Notes under the pieces: generated by a model
The model's input: the letters and a program-made list of their open reading frames with translations, nothing else
Told to the model about the DNA's origin: nothing
Databases searched by the model: none
Shown here: one piece after another, positions 62,966 to 64,000 of the stretch
Layout of the letters: each line of letters starts with the position of its first letter
Position numbering within the stretch: the stretch's first letter is position 1
Program-made: the position numbers and the translations under genes
From: Pararge aegeria
Taxonomy: Eukaryota > Arthropoda > Insecta > Lepidoptera > Nymphalidae
DNA: 64,000 bases
Reading direction: 5' to 3'
Assembly (NCBI RefSeq): GCF_905163445.1
Contig: NC_053200.1
Coordinates: 620,001-684,000 of the forward strand

Positions 62966-64000
62966 CAGTGGCGGTACTACCATACAAGCCGAAAAGCCCG
63001 GCTTGCGTTACAATAAATCTCCTATAATAATTCATACTTAATAGTAAAGAGGAAATAAAAAAGTATGAACTTTGACTCAATAGTGTATTATATTGCGCGA
63101 TTTCCGAACGCAGCGGTACAGAAATTCCCGAACGCAGCAAACTTCCAAGCGGCGATGGAATGACAAAATATCAATGTCGCGAAGACCTCTCGATTTGTCT
63201 CACTCACTCTCGTTGGCTTGCATGGGGCTTATTTTTTACTGCTTTCACCTATAGAAATGTTAGTGTTTTTAGCAGAGACAATCTTAAATTATTTAATAAT
63301 TTATATGGACATAAAAAGCAACATTACGCGTTGAAGTTCGTCAGGATGTCAAATTTGAACAACTTGACACTTCTCCGATAGAGTGTTGTTCATATTCATA
63401 GTTTGAAGTTTATTAGTGTTTGCTTGAGTTCGAAAAAGTGCATTTCATTGTTTTTTTTTTCCATTATTAATTAGAGTAAATTTTATTAACAATGAGTTCA
63501 AATTGTGTGGAAATTGTTTCTTGTGGCGGGCTCAGGTGTGTGCAAACGTTAATTGGTGAACAAAAGGTCAATTATTTAACTTTTTTGGAAAAAAAACAGC
63601 TAATAACATCACCGAAACTTTTTAAAACTAGTAAAAATCTAGTCTAAATACTAATCTAAATCGTTAGAGGCAATTTAATAGATCGTTAAACAATACTCGT
63701 TGGTTTGTAAATGATATTGTCAGTATTGCATATTTTTTTCTAATGAAAAGAACGTTTGGAACGCGGCTGTTTAAAAATATTTAAATAACTGTACAAAAGA
63801 CACCAGATTTACACATAAACATTTGAGTGCTGTTATTTATTTATTTATTTTCGGCAAACAGCGCATAGATACTTCTTTATCCCACCAATTATCAATTGAA
63901 ATTTCCAATCATAATTCGCATGTTGACCATAATCGTAGTGATTTTCAAAGATTATTTGATATTGTTTGTCATTTGGCATAGCAAGAACTGCCTTTTAGAG
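62966..64000 (+). mobile_element. Possible 5' end of a larger hAT element running off the window
   Basis: CAGTGGCGGTACTACCATAC at 62966 looks like a hAT terminus (compare CAGTGGCGTGCA of the MITE at 1210). No matching right end lies in the window. 63492-63535 is a short ATG-led open stretch (MSSNCVEIVSCGGL) before GTGTGT that could be a first transposase exon. Confidence 0.3.

Overview
This is a stretch of an insect nuclear genome, almost certainly a butterfly or moth. Support: AT-rich introns, several tRNA-headed SINE families and RTE-like and jockey/CR1-like LINE remnants of the kind common in Lepidoptera, a piggyBac element, and two split metazoan genes with strong similarity to vertebrate proteins. 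A butterfly is my guess from the SINE repertoire; the species cannot be read from the sequence.

Layout. The minus strand from 11411 down to 2071 carries a complete 14-exon orthologue of VAC14, the HEAT-repeat scaffold of the PIKfyve/Fab1-FIG4 lipid kinase complex (732 codons plus stop, all exon phases consistent). Head to head with it, starting at 12494 on the plus strand, is AMFR/gp78, the ER membrane RING-type E3 ubiquitin ligase of ER-associated degradation. Eight coding exons are seen up to 62834 (442 codons: membrane region, RING finger and the start of the CUE-side region); the rest lies beyond the window. About 1.1 kb separates the two start codons.

The rest is intron. AMFR intron 1 (25 kb) is packed with SINEs, LINE 3' ends and inverted repeats. 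Intron 2 (14 kb) holds a very young, intact Ty3/gypsy LTR retrotransposon (39414-44683, LTRs differing at one visible position, TSD ATAC) and a deleted piggyBac element (45053-46682, TTAA target sites, 13-bp perfect terminal repeats). A hAT-type MITE with an 8-bp duplication lies at 1210-1342.

Most unusual: in both host genes a tandem repeat has grown across an exon-intron boundary, so the 5' splice site itself is multiplied. VAC14 exon 13 ends in five 18-bp units (frame-neutral, each adding six residues). AMFR exon 5 ends in about 32 units of 80 bp (44 nt exon end plus 36 nt intron start); only the first donor leaves the RING domain in frame. In addition, AMFR exon 2 either uses a GC-AG intron or is joined to an exon-like 122-nt island through a 52-nt intron. 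The 3' splice regions of exons 2 and 7 are both built from the same interspersed repeat.
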